Translations under genes and position numbers: made by a program
Part shown: piece by piece, positions 18,072 to 28,468 of the stretch
How the letters are laid out: every line of letters starts with the position of its first letter
Position numbering within the stretch: position 1 is the first letter of the stretch
The notes under the pieces: model-generated
What the model saw: only the letters and a program-made list of their open reading frames with translations
Databases searched by the model: none
Told to the model about the DNA's origin: nothing
Assembly (NCBI GenBank): GCA_013215095.1
Contig: JABSPM010000063.1
Span: 32,960-96,959, forward strand
Direction of reading: 5' to 3'
From: Flavobacteriaceae bacterium
Lineage (GTDB): Bacteria > Bacteroidota > Bacteroidia > Flavobacteriales > Flavobacteriaceae
Length of the DNA: 64,000 nucleotides

Positions 18072-21000
18072 ATGAAAAACAATACTATTATACTCATAAT
18101 GATTCTATTATTTGCAACACATTCCAACGCTCAAAATCAAAATTATGATACACTATGGGATACGGTTGAAAAATTTGAAAAAGAAGGTCTAACAAATTCA
18201 GCCTTAGACATCGTGACACAAATCTTAGAACAAGCAACTCAAAGCAAAAACACTACACAAACACTAAAAAGCTTACTGTATAAGAGTAAATATGCTTTAG
18301 TTTTAGAAGAGGATGCGCAACTTAAAATTATTAAGGAATTTAAAACCGAAATTGCGCACAGCACTTTTCCCAAAAAACATATTTTAGAAAATCTATTAGC
18401 TCACTTATATTGGCAATACTTTCAAAAAAATCGTTGGCAATTTTATGACCGTAGTACTTTGGACAAAAAAGTAGATTCTGTAGATTTTAGAACTTGGGAT
18501 TTAGAAACTTTATTTAACGAAATAAGTAAACACTTTGAAGCCTCACTGCAAAATGGATTACTATTGCAACAAACGCCTTTAGAGCAATTTGACGCATTAC
18601 TTATTACCGAAGAAAACTCGCAATTATATAGACCTACATTATTTGACTTTTTAGCTCATAACGCTTTAGCATTTTACAAAAAAAATGAAAATACAATTAC
18701 AAAACCGTCTTACAAATTTGAAATAGACGACCCTATTTTACTAAGTGATGCAAAAACGTTTTGCTCATTTAATATTCAATCTAAAGACAGTAGTGCATTA
18801 CAATTAAAAGCATTAAAAATTTATCAGAATCTCATACAATTCCATCTCAAAGACAGCACTCCAATAGCCCTAACCGATGTAGATATAGAACGACTCAAAT
18901 TTGTGAATAAACATGCTACGTTTGCCAATAAAAATTCCGTGTTTGAGCAAAGCTTAAAACAATCCATCGACACTTATAAAAATAACGAGGTTTCAGGCTT
19001 ATATCAACACGAATTAGCGGCATTATATCACCAACAAGGTCTTAAATATAGCGCATCCTCCAATACAGAGCAAAGATGGCAATTAAAGGCTGCAATGCGT
19101 TTAGCAGAATCTGTTATTCATCAGTATCCTAAAACTAGGGCAGAACAACTTTGCTCAATTTTAAAAGCACAACTGCTTCAACCAGAATTGCGCATTCAAA
19201 CCGAACATTATATCCCTTCCAACAAAGCCTCAAAACTATTGGTAAGTTATAAAAATATTGACGCTTTAAATTTTAGTCTTTATCATTTGAGCCAAAAGCA
19301 ATGGAAACGTTTTAGTAAGCTCTATAAAAAAGACAAACAATTGACGTTTATTAAAACACTGAAAGCATCTAAAGCTTGGACGCAAGACTTAATTGACAAG
19401 GGGGATTATCAAAATCATAGTGTAGAAGCGCCTATAGCAAGTTTAAGCAATGGTCATTACCTCATCTTTGCAAGTACTAAAACTCAGCAAGCTTTCGCTA
19501 CACTGCAAGTTACCAATTTTGCTCTAGTAGAAAAGACAACAACAAAGCAACACACCTATCAAATCATTGACCGTAACAATGGTACACCTATAGCAAATGC
19601 TTCTGTTAAAATTTCCTATAAAAAAAACTATCGTGACGCTTATACTACGCTTAACAAGACTACTGATATAAATGGCGAATTTGTCTTAGAAAAAACAAAG
19701 CTGCAATACGCTAATATGTATATTGAAGTCCAAAAAAATAATGAAACTGCATATTTTGGAAACTACTATATCCATCAATACAATGAGAAAAGTGACACCT
19801 CAGACCATGTAACTCACAATAGCTTTTTGTTTACAGACCGCAGTATATATAGACCTGGCCAAACGGTATATTTTAAGGGAATTTTAATGGAAACCTTTAA
19901 AAACAGTAGCACAGTAACTGCAAATCAATCGGTGTTTGTTTCATTATATAATGCTAATGAGCAAATGGTCTCTGAGCTTGACTTTGTGACGAATGAATTT
20001 GGCGCTTTTAACGGTGAATTTGTGTTGCCAAATACAGGTTTAACTGGCGAATTTTACATAAGAACTTATAGTAATGGACGTGTTGATAATTACAGTTATT
20101 TCTCTGTAGAAGCCTATAAACGCCCAAAATTTGAAACCCAATTTAAACCGATTACTGAAAGTTTTAAAGTCAATGATTCCGTTAGCATTACAGGAGAAGC
20201 AATCGCCTTTGCAGGCACAACTATTACAGATGCCAAAGTTATATATCGTGTCCATAGAAAAGTACAATATCCTAAATGGTTCTATTGGCATCGTCCGCAA
20301 TTTTCTAGTGCAACTCAAGAAATTGCACACGGTGAGACTACCACTAATGCATCTGGAGCATTCACCATAAATTTTAAGGCCATTCCAGACCTGGAAGTAG
20401 ACAGCTCCAATTTACCTGTTTTTAACTACGAAATCACAGCTGATGTCACCGACATAAATGGCGAGACTCGCAGCACTACAACAACGGTTAAGGTTGGTTA
20501 TCATTCACTTATAGCAACTATTGGTGTTTCAAATCGTTTGGACAAAACCGATAAATCGCATAAATTACAGATTACTACCAAAAATTTAAATGGCGAATTT
20601 ATTGCTGCAAAAGGCAGTATAAAAATACATAAACTTAGCGCCCCTAAAGCTACCTTAAGAAAACGTCCTTGGGACGCACCAGACTATAAATTACAAAATG
20701 AAGCGACGTTCAAAACCTTATTTCCTCATGAAGCTTATAATAATGAAGACGACCCAAAACACTGGAAAAAAGGAACGCTCGTTTTTGATAAAACGTTTGA
20801 TACTAATGCTTCTAATAATTTAAACTTAGGAAACATTAAACGCTGGTTATCTGGACAATACCTCATAACTTTAACTTCTATAGATGCCTTTGGACAAACG
20901 GTTAAAGACGAAACCAGAGTCGAATTGTATAGTAATAAAGATAAAACTTTAGCAGATAATCAATTATTACAAATACACACAGATAAGTTGCAATATGAGC

Positions 21001-24000
21001 CTGGCGAAACTGCCATAGTAACTATAAGCTCCGCTACTCATCTTAAAGTATTTATTGAAATTGAAAAGCAAGAGCAAATCACAAAAAAGGAAATTGTAGA
21101 ACTCAATAACAGTAAGCATAAGCTTATTATTCCTATAAATCCAGACGATGTTGGTGGTTTTGTTCTCCATTATAGCACTGCCGCTTTTAATAGTATTAAG
21201 GCATCCTCAATTGCTATCAATGTGCCCTATCCTAAAGTCGATTTAGATATTGAAATTAGCACCTTTAGAGATAAAATACAACCTGGAATGGAGGAAACTT
21301 GGAGTTTCAAAATTAAAGGACCTAAAGGTAATAAAGTGAGTGCCGAATTACTAGCAAATATGTATGATGCGTCTTTAGAGCAATTTAAAACACACGACTG
21401 GAACTTTAACCCTATCCAGCAACCAATCTATTATTCTAACTATAGCATAGAGGTCTCGCAGTGTTTTGGAATATCACATTTCAAAATACTAAACGCTTCC
21501 CACATTAAACCAATGTTAACTTATAAATCTTATGATGCTTTAAATTGGTTTGGGTTCTCTTTTAATAACGATGCTAGAAACGTATCAATTAGAGGTTATA
21601 ACTCTAATTTAAGAAAAAAGAAAGCTATTGGTTATGCCGTAAGTGAGGTTAAAGCTGAAGCACTAAATAGCCCGCCTGATACTTTTCAAGATTCATTAGC
21701 AGGAAAAACTGCGGGAATAGCTATTGAGAGTGACAACCAAGATGATGCTATACAAGCAAACTTTAACACCATAAAAATTCGTAAAAACCTTCAAGAAACA
21801 GCCTTTTTCTTTCCTAACTTAAAAACAGATAGAATGGGCAACGTGAGTTTTAGCTTTACCGCCCCAGAAGCCTTAACGCAATGGAAGTTGCAGCTTCTTG
21901 CACATACCAAAACTCTTGAAAGTGCGACTAAGACCTTAGAAACAGTTACTCAAAAAGAATTGATGGTAGTACCTAATGCCCCCCGTTTCCTGCGAGAGGG
22001 CGACCAGATAATCATAAGTTCAAAAATCTCAAACCTTAGCGATACGAAATTATCAGGAGAAGCAAAACTAGAATTAAGTGATGCTGTAACTGGAGCGGAC
22101 ATTACATCACAACTTATCAGCTCAAACTCAGTAAGCCCCTTTACTGTAGACAGTAAGGGTAACACCAATGTTTCATGGCATTTAAGTATCTCAGATAACA
22201 TACAAGCAGTGCAATATAAAGTTTCAGCAATGGCTGGAACTTATAGTGATGGCGAGCAAAATATATTGCCTGTATTATCTAATAGACTCTTAGTCACTGA
22301 GAGTATGCCAATGTGGGTAGGCTCAAAACAGACCAAAACCTTTACGCTAGATAAATTAAAACACACAAATTCATCTACCCTAAAGCACCATAATTTAACT
22401 TTAGAAATGACTTCTAATCCTGCTTGGTACGCAGTTCAAGCGCTACCATATCTCATGGAATACCCTTATGATTGTAATGAGCAAACTTTTAGTAGATACT
22501 ATGCCAATGCTCTAGCAAGTCATATTATTAATACTAGTCCAAAGCTAAAAACAGTTTTTGAGCAATGGAAATCTAAAGATGTATTACTTTCTAATCTTGA
22601 AAAAAATGAAGCACTCAAAACTATCTTAATACAAGAAACACCTTGGCTTAGAGCTGCGCAAAGCGAAGCAGAGCAACAACAACGTATCGCTTTATTATTT
22701 GACCTGAACACCATGCATAACGCGTTAGAAACTGCTCTAAACAAGCTTAAACAAAACCAACATAGCAATGGTGCTTGGGCTTGGTTTAATGGCGGCAAAG
22801 ACAATCGTTATATCTCACAACATATCATTGCTGGATTTGGGCACCTCTCAAAACTCAATGCCATAAATAACCCTGGTGATACTCCTATGATTCATAAAGC
22901 CATAAGATATCTAGACAACGCATTTATACAAGAATATACAGACCTTAAAACCTATAATAAGAATCTAGATTTAAAAAAAGACCACTTAAGTCATACACAG
23001 TTGTATTATTTATACATGCGTAGCTTTTTTCCAGAAGTAGAGACATCTAAACAAATTAAAGACATCCAAAACTATTACCTATCACAAATCAAGAAGTATT
23101 GGCGCAAACGCTCTTTATACTCCAAAGGTTTAATGACGCTAATAGCTCACCGATTTGATGATGCTAAAACTGCTCGTAAAATTTTAAAATCATTACAAGA
23201 AACCAGCATTACTTCTGAAGAATTAGGAATGTACTGGAAAGAAAACACCAATTCTTGGTTTTGGTATCAAGCACCTATAGAAACACAAGCTTTAATGATT
23301 GAAAGTTTTACCGAAGTAGGTGCGGGCATCCAGAGCGAGGCAAAGCATCTTGAAACTATTGACAATCTAAAAATATGGTTACTCAAAAACAAACAAACTA
23401 ACCGTTGGAAAACCACCAAGGCCACAACAGAAGCTGTATATGCATTATTGCTTCAGGGTAGCGATTGGCTTAGTGTTACTGATATGGTTGACGTGACTGT
23501 AGGTCATACTAAAGTTGAACCCTCTAAGCTTGAACACACCAAGGTTATAGCTGGGACAGGCTATTTCAAAACCTCATGGCAAAACAATAACATTGGACCA
23601 GAAATGGCTGATGTAATCATTACCAAAAAAGGAGATGGTATTGCTTGGGGAAGTTTATATTGGCAATATTTTGAAGATTTGGACAAGATTACTTCTGCGG
23701 ATACACCTTTACAACTAAATAAAAAGCTTTTCTTAAAAACAAATACAGATACTGGGGTTCAGATTACCGATATTACTGCCAACACAGCACTTAAAGTAGG
23801 TGATTTAATTACAGTTCGTATTGAATTACACAGCGATAGAACAATGGAATTTGTGCACATGAAAGATATGCGTGCTTCGGGCTTAGAACCCATAAATGTC
23901 ATGTCTAAATACAAATGGCAAGATGGACTGGGGTACTATGAAAGCACCAAAGATGCCGCGACCAATTTTTTCTTTGACTATCTACCAAAAGGAGTCTATG

Positions 24001-24134
24001 TATTTGAATATGATTTACGTGTTAACAATCCAGGAAGTATGAGTAATGGTATTACTACCATCCAAAGTATGTACGCACCAGAATTTAGCAGTCATAGCGA
24101 GGGTACAAAACTATTAGTACATCATAAACCATAG
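18072..24134 (+). CDS. Alpha-2-macroglobulin-family protein with thioester motif and internal SusC-like plug remnant
   Basis: Bacterial alpha-2-macroglobulins are large envelope proteins thought to trap proteases through an internal thioester. The start is ATG 18072 (2,020 residues; the TTG just before it is ignored). A signal peptide ends HSNAQ. A helical N-terminal part is followed by the MG2 domain (about 584-685, LFTDRSIYRPGQTVYFKG). The conserved pre-thioester region is KNLQETAFFFPNLKTD to PEALTQWKL (about 1240-1275). The thioester-forming CNEQ lies at about 1468-1471 in YPYDCNEQTFSRYYA, with an alpha/alpha thioester domain after it and a C-terminal receptor-binding-like domain. Unlike many relatives there is no lipobox cysteine. 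At about 1180-1230 sits a short segment (KKKAIGYAVSEVK, DSLAGKTAGIAI) resembling the SusC plug. No penicillin-binding protein 1C gene, a common partner, adjoins it. Confidence 0.9.
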   Translation: MKNNTIILIMILLFATHSNAQNQNYDTLWDTVEKFEKEGLTNSALDIVTQILEQATQSKNTTQTLKSLLYKSKYALVLEEDAQLKIIKEFKTEIAHSTFPKKHILENLLAHLYWQYFQKNRWQFYDRSTLDKKVDSVDFRTWDLETLFNEISKHFEASLQNGLLLQQTPLEQFDALLITEENSQLYRPTLFDFLAHNALAFYKKNENTITKPSYKFEIDDPILLSDAKTFCSFNIQSKDSSALQLKALKIYQNLIQFHLKDSTPIALTDVDIERLKFVNKHATFANKNSVFEQSLKQSIDTYKNNEVSGLYQHELAALYHQQGLKYSASSNTEQRWQLKAAMRLAESVIHQYPKTRAEQLCSILKAQLLQPELRIQTEHYIPSNKASKLLVSYKNIDALNFSLYHLSQKQWKRFSKLYKKDKQLTFIKTLKASKAWTQDLIDKGDYQNHSVEAPIASLSNGHYLIFASTKTQQAFATLQVTNFALVEKTTTKQHTYQIIDRNNGTPIANASVKISYKKNYRDAYTTLNKTTDINGEFVLEKTKLQYANMYIEVQKNNETAYFGNYYIHQYNEKSDTSDHVTHNSFLFTDRSIYRPGQTVYFKGILMETFKNSSTVTANQSVFVSLYNANEQMVSELDFVTNEFGAFNGEFVLPNTGLTGEFYIRTYSNGRVDNYSYFSVEAYKRPKFETQFKPITESFKVNDSVSITGEAIAFAGTTITDAKVIYRVHRKVQYPKWFYWHRPQFSSATQEIAHGETTTNASGAFTINFKAIPDLEVDSSNLPVFNYEITADVTDINGETRSTTTTVKVGYHSLIATIGVSNRLDKTDKSHKLQITTKNLNGEFIAAKGSIKIHKLSAPKATLRKRPWDAPDYKLQNEATFKTLFPHEAYNNEDDPKHWKKGTLVFDKTFDTNASNNLNLGNIKRWLSGQYLITLTSIDAFGQTVKDETRVELYSNKDKTLADNQLLQIHTDKLQYEPGETAIVTISSATHLKVFIEIEKQEQITKKEIVELNNSKHKLIIPINPDDVGGFVLHYSTAAFNSIKASSIAINVPYPKVDLDIEISTFRDKIQPGMEETWSFKIKGPKGNKVSAELLANMYDASLEQFKTHDWNFNPIQQPIYYSNYSIEVSQCFGISHFKILNASHIKPMLTYKSYDALNWFGFSFNNDARNVSIRGYNSNLRKKKAIGYAVSEVKAEALNSPPDTFQDSLAGKTAGIAIESDNQDDAIQANFNTIKIRKNLQETAFFFPNLKTDRMGNVSFSFTAPEALTQWKLQLLAHTKTLESATKTLETVTQKELMVVPNAPRFLREGDQIIISSKISNLSDTKLSGEAKLELSDAVTGADITSQLISSNSVSPFTVDSKGNTNVSWHLSISDNIQAVQYKVSAMAGTYSDGEQNILPVLSNRLLVTESMPMWVGSKQTKTFTLDKLKHTNSSTLKHHNLTLEMTSNPAWYAVQALPYLMEYPYDCNEQTFSRYYANALASHIINTSPKLKTVFEQWKSKDVLLSNLEKNEALKTILIQETPWLRAAQSEAEQQQRIALLFDLNTMHNALETALNKLKQNQHSNGAWAWFNGGKDNRYISQHIIAGFGHLSKLNAINNPGDTPMIHKAIRYLDNAFIQEYTDLKTYNKNLDLKKDHLSHTQLYYLYMRSFFPEVETSKQIKDIQNYYLSQIKKYWRKRSLYSKGLMTLIAHRFDDAKTARKILKSLQETSITSEELGMYWKENTNSWFWYQAPIETQALMIESFTEVGAGIQSEAKHLETIDNLKIWLLKNKQTNRWKTTKATTEAVYALLLQGSDWLSVTDMVDVTVGHTKVEPSKLEHTKVIAGTGYFKTSWQNNNIGPEMADVIITKKGDGIAWGSLYWQYFEDLDKITSADTPLQLNKKLFLKTNTDTGVQITDITANTALKVGDLITVRIELHSDRTMEFVHMKDMRASGLEPINVMSKYKWQDGLGYYESTKDAATNFFFDYLPKGVYVFEYDLRVNNPGSMSNGITTIQSMYAPEFSSHSEGTKLLVHHKP

Positions 24135-24437
24135 CCTGGCGCATCAAATCAAAACCTTAATGGAAGTTTGAATATATAGTATTGTCCTCTGGAATGTTAT
24201 AGCTCTTTTAATGCCATAAAAAATTAATATTAAGACCTAAAAAAAGAATTTGCGCCTTCAAATTCTCTTTTTACCTTCCTTAGTCCTAAAATCTGGCCTC
24301 GAATATCACAAAACAAATGTATCTCAATACTCATAATAGTTGAACTCATACCAAACGTAAGTAGGACGCGGGGTTTAGTCAACAGGGTGTTCAGATTTTG
24401 GGCTTCGACAATCCGAACACTAGTTATTGAACACTTG
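24135..24437. other. Intergenic stretch without a convincing gene
   Basis: About 300 bp after the alpha-2-macroglobulin gene. A minus-strand open frame here (24230-24448) has no codon pattern or family that I recognise. Near 24417-24445 an imperfect 14-bp tandem (GAACACTAGTTATT, GAACACTTGTTATT) is seen. No clear terminator is visible. Confidence 0.5.
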
Positions 24438-24830
24438 TTATTGTACACAGTATTTGTATTTCCATTTTTTTATTAATTCAAACACTCCATTTTTATTCCG
24501 TCATAAAAATTCCCATTTTTAAATTCAGGAATTATGGTTTGGTCAATTACGCTTTTACAGATTTCGTCTATCAGAATAAGCTCTGTTCCGGTTCCGGTTC
24601 CAGTTGCAATTCCGATTTTTCGACAAGGACTACATAAAACTATTGTCAATCCACTATTTTTTTCCATAATCGTTAATTATTCCAATTGGTTTCGGAAAAG
24701 TGCTTTTTAAGGTTTCCGACAATTGAACTTCAGTCGTGGACTTTTTAATTTCAGTTTCCTACACTGAACCTTTACAAGAGAGCATATTCAAGGTCAGAAA
24801 TAGAATTAATATTTTAGTTCCAATTTTCAT
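24438..24830 (-). pseudogene. TPM-domain lipoprotein remnant
   Basis: From ATG 24830 the minus strand reads a lipoprotein signal MKIGTKILILFLTLNMLSC, then KGSV and a TAG stop. It continues in the same frame LSETLKSTFPKPIGIINDYGKK, the start of a TPM (YgcG-like) domain, before another stop. A second frame (ORF 24473-24667) holds the end of the same domain: SGLTIVLCSPCRKIGIATGTGTG and DEICKSVIDQTIIPEFKNG. A third frame, reached by adding one A near 24492, restores GIKNGVFELIKKW and ends at 24438. The central part of the domain is deleted. It overlaps the SRPBCC stop as ATGA, so the two were an operon. Confidence 0.68.
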
Positions 24831-25300
24831 TTTATCACTTTTTTCCATTTTTCAGATTCCGCAAACTCTTTTACAATTCGATTTCTTTCAGTTAATAATT
24901 CAATCATATATTTTTCCAGAAAGAGCTTGTCAGCCAACTTTCCTAAAATTCCAAAAGGTGATTTATAATAAAAAAAGTCGGTCATCAAAGTTCTACCATT
25001 CGATTCCTCAAAGTGATGTTCGTGTTTGAATTCTGCAAACGCTCCTTTAACCATTTCGTCCGTAAAGTATTTTGGCCGATCATATTCCGTAATTTTAGAG
25101 GTCAGTTTTTGATAGATTCCAAAGTGTTTTGCTCTCCAAGTTACACTTTCATTCATACCAATTAATCCGCTTATTTTTCCAGCGATTGCTTCTTCATTAG
25201 TTTGTTCGGTCGATATTTTATGCAAATCGATACTTCGGGACAGGTCAAACACGATATTTCTATCAGCTTTTATTTCAGTTTTAAGTTCGATTCTCGGCAT
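24827..25300 (-). CDS. SRPBCC-family (START-like fold) protein
   Basis: A 157-residue protein of the SRPBCC/polyketide-cyclase-like superfamily, whose fold binds hydrophobic ligands in a deep cavity. It opens RIELKTEIKADRNIVFDLSRSIDLHK, the typical first strand and helix, and continues SGLIGMNESVTWRAKHFGIYQKLTSKI and DEMVKGAFAEFKHEHHFEE. It ends with a long C-terminal helix LTERNRIVKEFAES. Ligand and pathway are unknown; relatives are often labelled cell-division-inhibitor-like without experimental support. It appears intact although its operon partner downstream is a pseudogene. Confidence 0.78.
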   Translation of the reverse strand: MPRIELKTEIKADRNIVFDLSRSIDLHKISTEQTNEEAIAGKISGLIGMNESVTWRAKHFGIYQKLTSKITEYDRPKYFTDEMVKGAFAEFKHEHHFEESNGRTLMTDFFYYKSPFGILGKLADKLFLEKYMIELLTERNRIVKEFAESEKWKKVIK

Positions 25301-25352
25301 TTTTTTGGTATTGTGTTAGAACAATTTTATAAAGTTATTAACTTTATATATC

Positions 25353-25367
25353 TTGTACCCGTTGCGC
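25353..25367. repeat. Left copy of an imperfect inverted repeat around the IS remnant
   Basis: TTGTACCCGTTGCGC here pairs, as an inverted repeat with 11 of 15 matches, with GGCTAACGGCTACAA at 26142-26156. The pair brackets the decayed transposase. It may be IS termini or a common flavobacterial intergenic motif; I cannot decide. Confidence 0.3.
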
Positions 25368-25441
25368 GTTATGATTTAAAAGAAAAAAGCCACCTATATT
25401 TCTGATAATCAGTAAATTGAATTAACAACAAAACATTAATA

Positions 25442-25840
25442 ATGAACAACTTAAATGCAATTTACGAAAGAATATTGGAAGTTTTACAAAACATATTGAA
25501 ACCACAGTTAATAGTCTGTCAAAGACGCCAACCAAAATTAAGTGACTTGGAATTAATCAGTCTTAGTTTAACCTAAGAATATTTGGGTATTGATAGCGCA
25601 ATTGATTTGTTTAGAAAGTTACCAAAAGTACTATTTTCAAAAATAAAACGTTGTTTACAACGGAAGACGTCGGAGATTAGCTAATCATATTGATCCTATA
25701 AGATTAAAATTAGCATCCAGTTTTAATGAGTTTGAAGATTACTTTATTGTAGATAGTATGCCATTAGAAATATGTAAGCTTTCTCGAAGCAGTCGCTCAA
25801 AAATCTGTAAAGAAAACAACTATACTTATCCTGACAAAGT
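25442..25840 (+). pseudogene. IS982-type transposase fragment
   Basis: From ATG 25442 the plus strand reads MNNLNAIYERILEVLQNIL, KPQLIVCQRRQPKLSDLELISLSLT (in pieces), then TAA and, still in frame, EYLGIDSAIDLFRKLPKVL. After a frameshift near 25665 it continues NHIDPIRLKLAS, EDYFIVDSMPLEICKLSR and ENNYTYPDK. The order and the IVDSMPLEICK catalytic-region motif fit IS982-family transposases. The C-terminal half is missing and at least one stop and one frameshift are present, so it is dead. Confidence 0.75.
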
Positions 25841-26162
25841 AATTGAGTAATTTTGGAGTAGAGACAGTATCACAAAGCAAACCAAAACCCTTATAATCAA
25901 CACATTAACCAACTCGACAACAGAAAATATGGCTTAGCAGACGATTATATTTTTTTCACTAAAGACGAATTAGTGATTGTCGATCTTTTGTCCTTATATA
26001 AATTTTACTCTTTAAAATCGGATGTAAGTCATAAGGTTCTATATCTTCGGGTAAGTGGTTTGTGTTTTTTCATGAACGACATTCCCTGTATGCGCTATAG
26101 AGCATTTTTCGAATAATAGTACATGTACTTCTATTTTACTTGGCTAACGGCTACAATAATAT
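25841..26162. other. Noncoding debris between the IS remnant and mgtE
   Basis: Short plus-strand stretches such as KYGLADDYIFFTKDELVIVDL (26.0 kb) look once-coding but match no family I recognise, and they do not resemble the missing C-terminus of IS982. The right inverted-repeat copy (26142-26156) lies just before the mgtE stop. Confidence 0.4.
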
Positions 26163-27560
26163 CTAAATTCCTAGAATCAGTTTTGCAATCCAGAAATAAA
26201 TCAAAATCCCAAAAATATCATTACTTGTGGTAATAAATGGCCCTGTGGCAATTGCTGGGTCAATACCGCGTTTATTTAAAAATAATGGCACAAAAGTTCC
26301 TATAAGACCTGCCACTATAATTACAACAATTAATGCTAAAGAAATAGCTAGTGCCGTTGCTACTTCACCTTTATACACCCAAACAAATAGAAATAATACA
26401 ATGGCAAGTACTACCCCATTAAATGCAGCAAGTAACATTTCTTTAATTAAGCGCGTATTTACACTCCCTTTTACATCATCATTTGCTAAGCCTTGTACTA
26501 TAATTGCACTAGACTGTACCCCAACATTTCCTGCCATTGCGGCTATAAGTGGTGTAAAGAAAAACAATACCGAATGCTCCTTTAACATATCTTCAAAATC
26601 TCCCATTATCAATGCAGCACCAATACCTCCAACTAAGCCAAGGAATAACCACGGTAAGCGCGCCTTGGTCAACATCCAAATGCTATCTTCTGCATCGACA
26701 TCTTGGGTAATACCTGCCGCTAACTGATAATCTTTCTCCGCCTCTTCCTTAATAACATCAACAATATCGTCAATAGTAATACGGCCAAGTAAACATTTTT
26801 TATCATCTACAACCGGAATTGCTTCCAAGTCATATTTTGCCATGACTTTTGCTACTTCTTCATCATCATCATTGACATGAACGTAATCTACTTTGGGAAT
26901 ATAGATATCTGCGATTTTACTTTCGTTCTTGGCAATTAATAAGTCTTTTAGCGACAATCTACCGATGAGTTTTTCTTCTTTAGTTACAACATAAATAGAG
27001 TGCACACGTTTAACGTGCTTTGCTTGTGCTCTAATTTTGCGAAGACAACCTGCAACCGTCCAAGATTCATAGACTTTAACGAGCTCTTTTGCCATTAATC
27101 CTCCTGCCGTATCTTCCTCATACGTCATCAATTCCTTTATCTCGGCAGCAAAGATTTCATCTTCAATCTCAGCGATTACAGTTTCCTTACGTTCTTCTGG
27201 AAGCTCCTCAATCAAATCTACAGCATCATCCGTATCTAATTCTTCCAACTCTTCTGCAATTTCTTTTGCAGACAAATTGTTAAGGATTTTACTACTTACA
27301 TCTTCATCAAGCTCGGAAAGGATATCCGAGGTTTTTTCACTATCCAATAGCTTGATCACATATGTTGCTTGATCTAGGGTTAAAGTATCTAGAATCTCAG
27401 CAATATCTGCATAGTGAATTTCGTTAAAAAAGTCTAAAGCCGCCTTATCGTTTTGTGTATTGACAAGTTGCTCTACGTTTTCAAGAATAGCTTCTGTAAT
27501 CTCAAAAATGATATGTTCTTTATTCTCTTCCAAAAACCTGTTATGCTTTATCGTTTTCAA
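26163..27560 (-). CDS. mgtE: Magnesium transporter MgtE
   Basis: A Mg2+-gated channel-type importer of the inner membrane, active as a dimer. 465 residues: an N-terminal MgtE_N superhelical domain rich in acidic residues (about 30-140, [17 protein letters not shown]), then a CBS pair (about 145-270, [21 protein letters not shown]). A connecting helix and five transmembrane helices (about 300-465) follow, with the pore signature [12 protein letters not shown] and the C-terminal [19 protein letters not shown]. The start overlaps the rsmA end by 20 bp, so the two are one operon. Complete. Confidence 0.94.
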   Translation of the reverse strand: MKTIKHNRFLEENKEHIIFEITEAILENVEQLVNTQNDKAALDFFNEIHYADIAEILDTLTLDQATYVIKLLDSEKTSDILSELDEDVSSKILNNLSAKEIAEELEELDTDDAVDLIEELPEERKETVIAEIEDEIFAAEIKELMTYEEDTAGGLMAKELVKVYESWTVAGCLRKIRAQAKHVKRVHSIYVVTKEEKLIGRLSLKDLLIAKNESKIADIYIPKVDYVHVNDDDEEVAKVMAKYDLEAIPVVDDKKCLLGRITIDDIVDVIKEEAEKDYQLAAGITQDVDAEDSIWMLTKARLPWLFLGLVGGIGAALIMGDFEDMLKEHSVLFFFTPLIAAMAGNVGVQSSAIIVQGLANDDVKGSVNTRLIKEMLLAAFNGVVLAIVLFLFVWVYKGEVATALAISLALIVVIIVAGLIGTFVPLFLNKRGIDPAIATGPFITTSNDIFGILIYFWIAKLILGI

Positions 27561-28317
27561 TATGTTGCGTCAATTCTATAAATTGATGAACGCTTAATTG
27601 TTCTGGACGCTTGCCAAAGATAATATTTGCTTTTAAATTATCAGAAAGATTAAATGTTTTTAAACTATTACGCAAGGTTTTTCTACGTTGTTGAAACGCT
27701 TGTTTTACGACTTTAAAAAACAACTTTTCATCACATGGTAAGGTATAATTCTCTTTTCTGATAAGTCGTAATACACCAGACTCTACTTTTGGCGGTGGAT
27801 TAAATACACTTGGTGGCACGGTAAATAAATACTCAGCGTTATAAAAAGCTTGTGTTAACACAGATAAGATACCATAGGTTTTGCTTCCTTCTTTTTCACA
27901 AATACGCTTGGCGACTTCCTTTTGAAACATTCCTGAAAATTCAGGAATTTGATTGCGTAATTCCAAAGTTTTAAACACAATTTGTGATGAAATGTTGTAA
28001 GGAAAATTTCCAATAATTGCTAAAGATTCTCCTTTGAACACTTCATTTAAATCGTACTTTAAAAAATCTTTTTCTATAATACGCGATGCTAAATTGAGGT
28101 AATTGGCTTGTAAATATTCTACCGATTCGGTATCAATTTCTATCACATATGTTGTGCTGTCTTTTTCTAAAAGATACTTGGTTAACACTCCCATTCCTGG
28201 ACCTATTTCCAAGATATTTTTATACCCATTTAGCGTTAAAGTATCTGCAATTTTCTTCGCTATGTTTTCATCTCGCAAAAAATGCTGTCCTAAATGTTTT
28301 TTTGCTTTAACCATCAT
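27541..28317 (-). CDS. rsmA: 16S rRNA (adenine1518/1519-N6)-dimethyltransferase RsmA (KsgA)
   Basis: This SAM-dependent enzyme dimethylates two adjacent adenosines in helix 45 of 16S rRNA late in 30S assembly. 258 residues. Motifs: [11 protein letters not shown] at the N-terminus, SAM motif [14 protein letters not shown] (about 40-52), catalytic motif [14 protein letters not shown] (about 107-118) and a C-terminal helical domain with [14 protein letters not shown]. Two ATGs abut (28317 and 28314) and either is possible. mgtE follows with a 20-bp overlap, a pairing often seen in Flavobacteriia. Confidence 0.95.
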   Translation of the reverse strand: MMVKAKKHLGQHFLRDENIAKKIADTLTLNGYKNILEIGPGMGVLTKYLLEKDSTTYVIEIDTESVEYLQANYLNLASRIIEKDFLKYDLNEVFKGESLAIIGNFPYNISSQIVFKTLELRNQIPEFSGMFQKEVAKRICEKEGSKTYGILSVLTQAFYNAEYLFTVPPSVFNPPPKVESGVLRLIRKENYTLPCDEKLFFKVVKQAFQQRRKTLRNSLKTFNLSDNLKANIIFGKRPEQLSVHQFIELTQHIENDKA

Positions 28318-28468
28318 ACTGATGTAAGGTGTTCATATATTACTGTACTAGAGTAATTTATTAATAATAGAATGAAATACATCATACATTTCCATTTACT
28401 GTCCAAAAGATATACAAAAAACTAATTTTGACGCGTTTTATGCGTTTCGCTGCAAAATCTCTAATCTT

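Noticed and set aside
24230..24448. A 72-codon minus-strand frame in the gap after the macroglobulin gene
   Set aside because: No recognisable family, no ribosome binding site, and it overlaps the end of the TPM pseudogene.
24473..24667. A 64-codon minus-strand gene with a GTGTGT run
   Set aside because: It is the C-terminal piece of a broken TPM domain, not a complete protein.
26227..26727. A 166-codon plus-strand frame opposite mgtE
   Set aside because: It is an antisense shadow of the MgtE membrane domain; composition (Thr, Ala, Asn, Ile) reflects the complementary codons.
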